From an uncultured Oscillospiraceae bacterium (GTDB taxonomy: Bacteria > Bacillota > Clostridia > Oscillospirales > Oscillospiraceae): DNA of 14,193 nucleotides. The DNA is taken from assembly GCA_900752305.1 (NCBI GenBank), contig CAADUV010000204.1:1-14193 (forward strand), given 5' to 3'. The position numbers and the translations under genes are program-made. Below are positions 13,553 through 14,193 of this stretch, piece by piece. Numbering within the stretch: position 1 is the first letter of the stretch; each line of letters opens with the position of its first letter. The notes beneath the pieces are model-generated. The model was not told the origin of the DNA. It did no database searches and worked only from the letters and a program-made list of their open reading frames with translations.

Positions 13553-13672
13553 TCCAAAATGCAGGCATTTACCGGAAAAACACGACTGAATTTTTGTCCG
13601 AATCCACCAAAAAACTAGTCACGTTGTCCCGCCCTCTGTTACAATTTTTAATCTTTTTTTATCATTTGATAC

Positions 13673-13701
13673 TTGACACCGCAAACCCGCCCTCGTATGA
13701 T
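13673..13701 (+). promoter_or_regulatory. Promoter of the HD-domain gene
   Basis: Plus strand: perfect -35 TTGACA (13673-13678), 17-bp spacer, -10 TATGAT (13696-13701), start near 13708. The stretch 13553-13672 between this and the divergent operon promoter is AT-rich, with no gene or clear repeat that I can see. Confidence 0.85.
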
Positions 13702-13745
13702 AGCCTCGTATCAGAATACCACACTTTATTCCAGAGGAATCTTCC

Positions 13746-14193
13746 ATGCGCAAACCCAAACTCACCCCGGAAGAGCGTCAGCTCCTCCGCACCCTCATCG
13801 CCGACCTAGACCGGACCGGTCGGCTGGCGCTGGCACGGGCAGCCATCCAGCACGGCTCCACCACCGTCTTCGCCCACTGCGTCAAGGTGGCCTGTTTCAG
13901 CCTGTTCCTGGCCAACAAGCTCCACATCCCCGTAAACACCCACGCCCTCCTGCGGGGCGCCCTCCTCCACGACTACTTCCTGTACGACTGGCACGAAAAG
14001 AACGCCGGACACCGCTTCCACGGGTTCACCCACCCAGCCACAGCGCTGAAAAATGCCCAGGAGGATTTTATGCTCACCCCGGTGGAAAAAGACATCATCG
14101 CCCGCCATATGTTCCCCCTCTGTCCCATCCCGCCCCGCTGCCGGGAGGCGTGGCTGGTGTGCGCGGCAGACAAATACTGCGCCCTGCTGGAGA
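13746..14193 (+). CDS. HD-domain protein, N-terminal part (predicted phosphohydrolase)
   Basis: 149 codons are open to the window edge with no stop; the 3' end is missing. AGAGGA at 13733-13738 precedes the ATG. The reading frame shows the HD superfamily pattern for a metal-dependent phosphohydrolase: VFAHCVKVA (His44), RGALLHDYFLYDWHE with the His75-Asp76 doublet, GFTHPATAL (His96), ARHMFPL (His121) and CAADKYCALLE (Asp142). This H...HD...H...H...D layout resembles small HD proteins acting on nucleotides or phosphoesters; the substrate cannot be told. Two more His (His83, His89) lie close to the metal site. It is transcribed from its own promoter, divergent from the surface-acylation operon. 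Confidence 0.88.
   Translation, partial: MRKPKLTPEERQLLRTLIADLDRTGRLALARAAIQHGSTTVFAHCVKVACFSLFLANKLHIPVNTHALLRGALLHDYFLYDWHEKNAGHRFHGFTHPATALKNAQEDFMLTPVEKDIIARHMFPLCPIPPRCREAWLVCAADKYCALLE

Overview
The window looks like chromosomal DNA from a GC-rich anaerobic Firmicute, most likely a gut clostridium of the Oscillospirales (Oscillospiraceae-like). The reasons are a T-box leader, AGGAGG-type ribosome binding sites, canonical sigma-A promoters with 17-bp spacers, a reverse-type rubrerythrin, a DUF975 membrane protein, a second gyrase-like parE/parC pair, and a DHHW/MBOAT/DUF4358/SGNH gene set. The lineage is an inference from gene content. No transposase, integrase, phage gene or CRISPR array is visible.

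Layout. (1) 1-506, minus strand: a strong promoter, a complete T-box leader whose specifier reads as TGG (Trp), its terminator, and the first 28 codons of a lipoprotein that is probably the binding protein of a tryptophan-type ABC transporter. (2) 563-1703, plus strand: asnA (ammonia-dependent asparagine synthetase) with its own promoter and terminator, divergent from the T-box unit. (3) 1718-2051, minus strand: an intact tRNA-Gly(GCC) with promoter and terminator, followed by a 3' tRNA-Gly remnant that has its own terminator. Between them lie a 26-bp perfect palindrome, a second hairpin and a short inverted tRNA fragment. (4) 2090-7758, minus strand: an apparent operon parE - parC - lipoprotein. 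ParE and ParC form a divergent type IIA topoisomerase. The lipoprotein has a transglutaminase-like domain with Ser at the catalytic Cys position. A block of four different inverted repeats fills the parE/parC gap. (5) 7771-9457, plus strand: a DUF975 membrane protein, then a rubrerythrin with an N-terminal rubredoxin-like domain, each with its own promoter. (6) 9470-13552, minus strand: a four-gene operon, SGNH hydrolase - DUF4358 - MBOAT acyltransferase - DHHW protein, which looks like a cell-surface polymer O-acylation module. (7) 13673 to the end, plus strand: a strong promoter and the start of an HD-domain protein cut by the window edge.

How the genes relate: the left end concerns amino-acid supply (Trp uptake sensed by uncharged tRNA, Asn synthesis, a glycine tRNA). 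The middle is chromosome topology. The right side is oxygen/peroxide defence and envelope modification. The most unusual items are the tRNA remnant and palindrome block, the parE/parC intergenic hairpins, the Cys-to-Ser transglutaminase-like lipoprotein, and the non-canonical residues in ParC and ParE. I found no clear sign of an entirely new multi-gene system; the surface-acylation operon is the nearest to one whose substrate is undefined.
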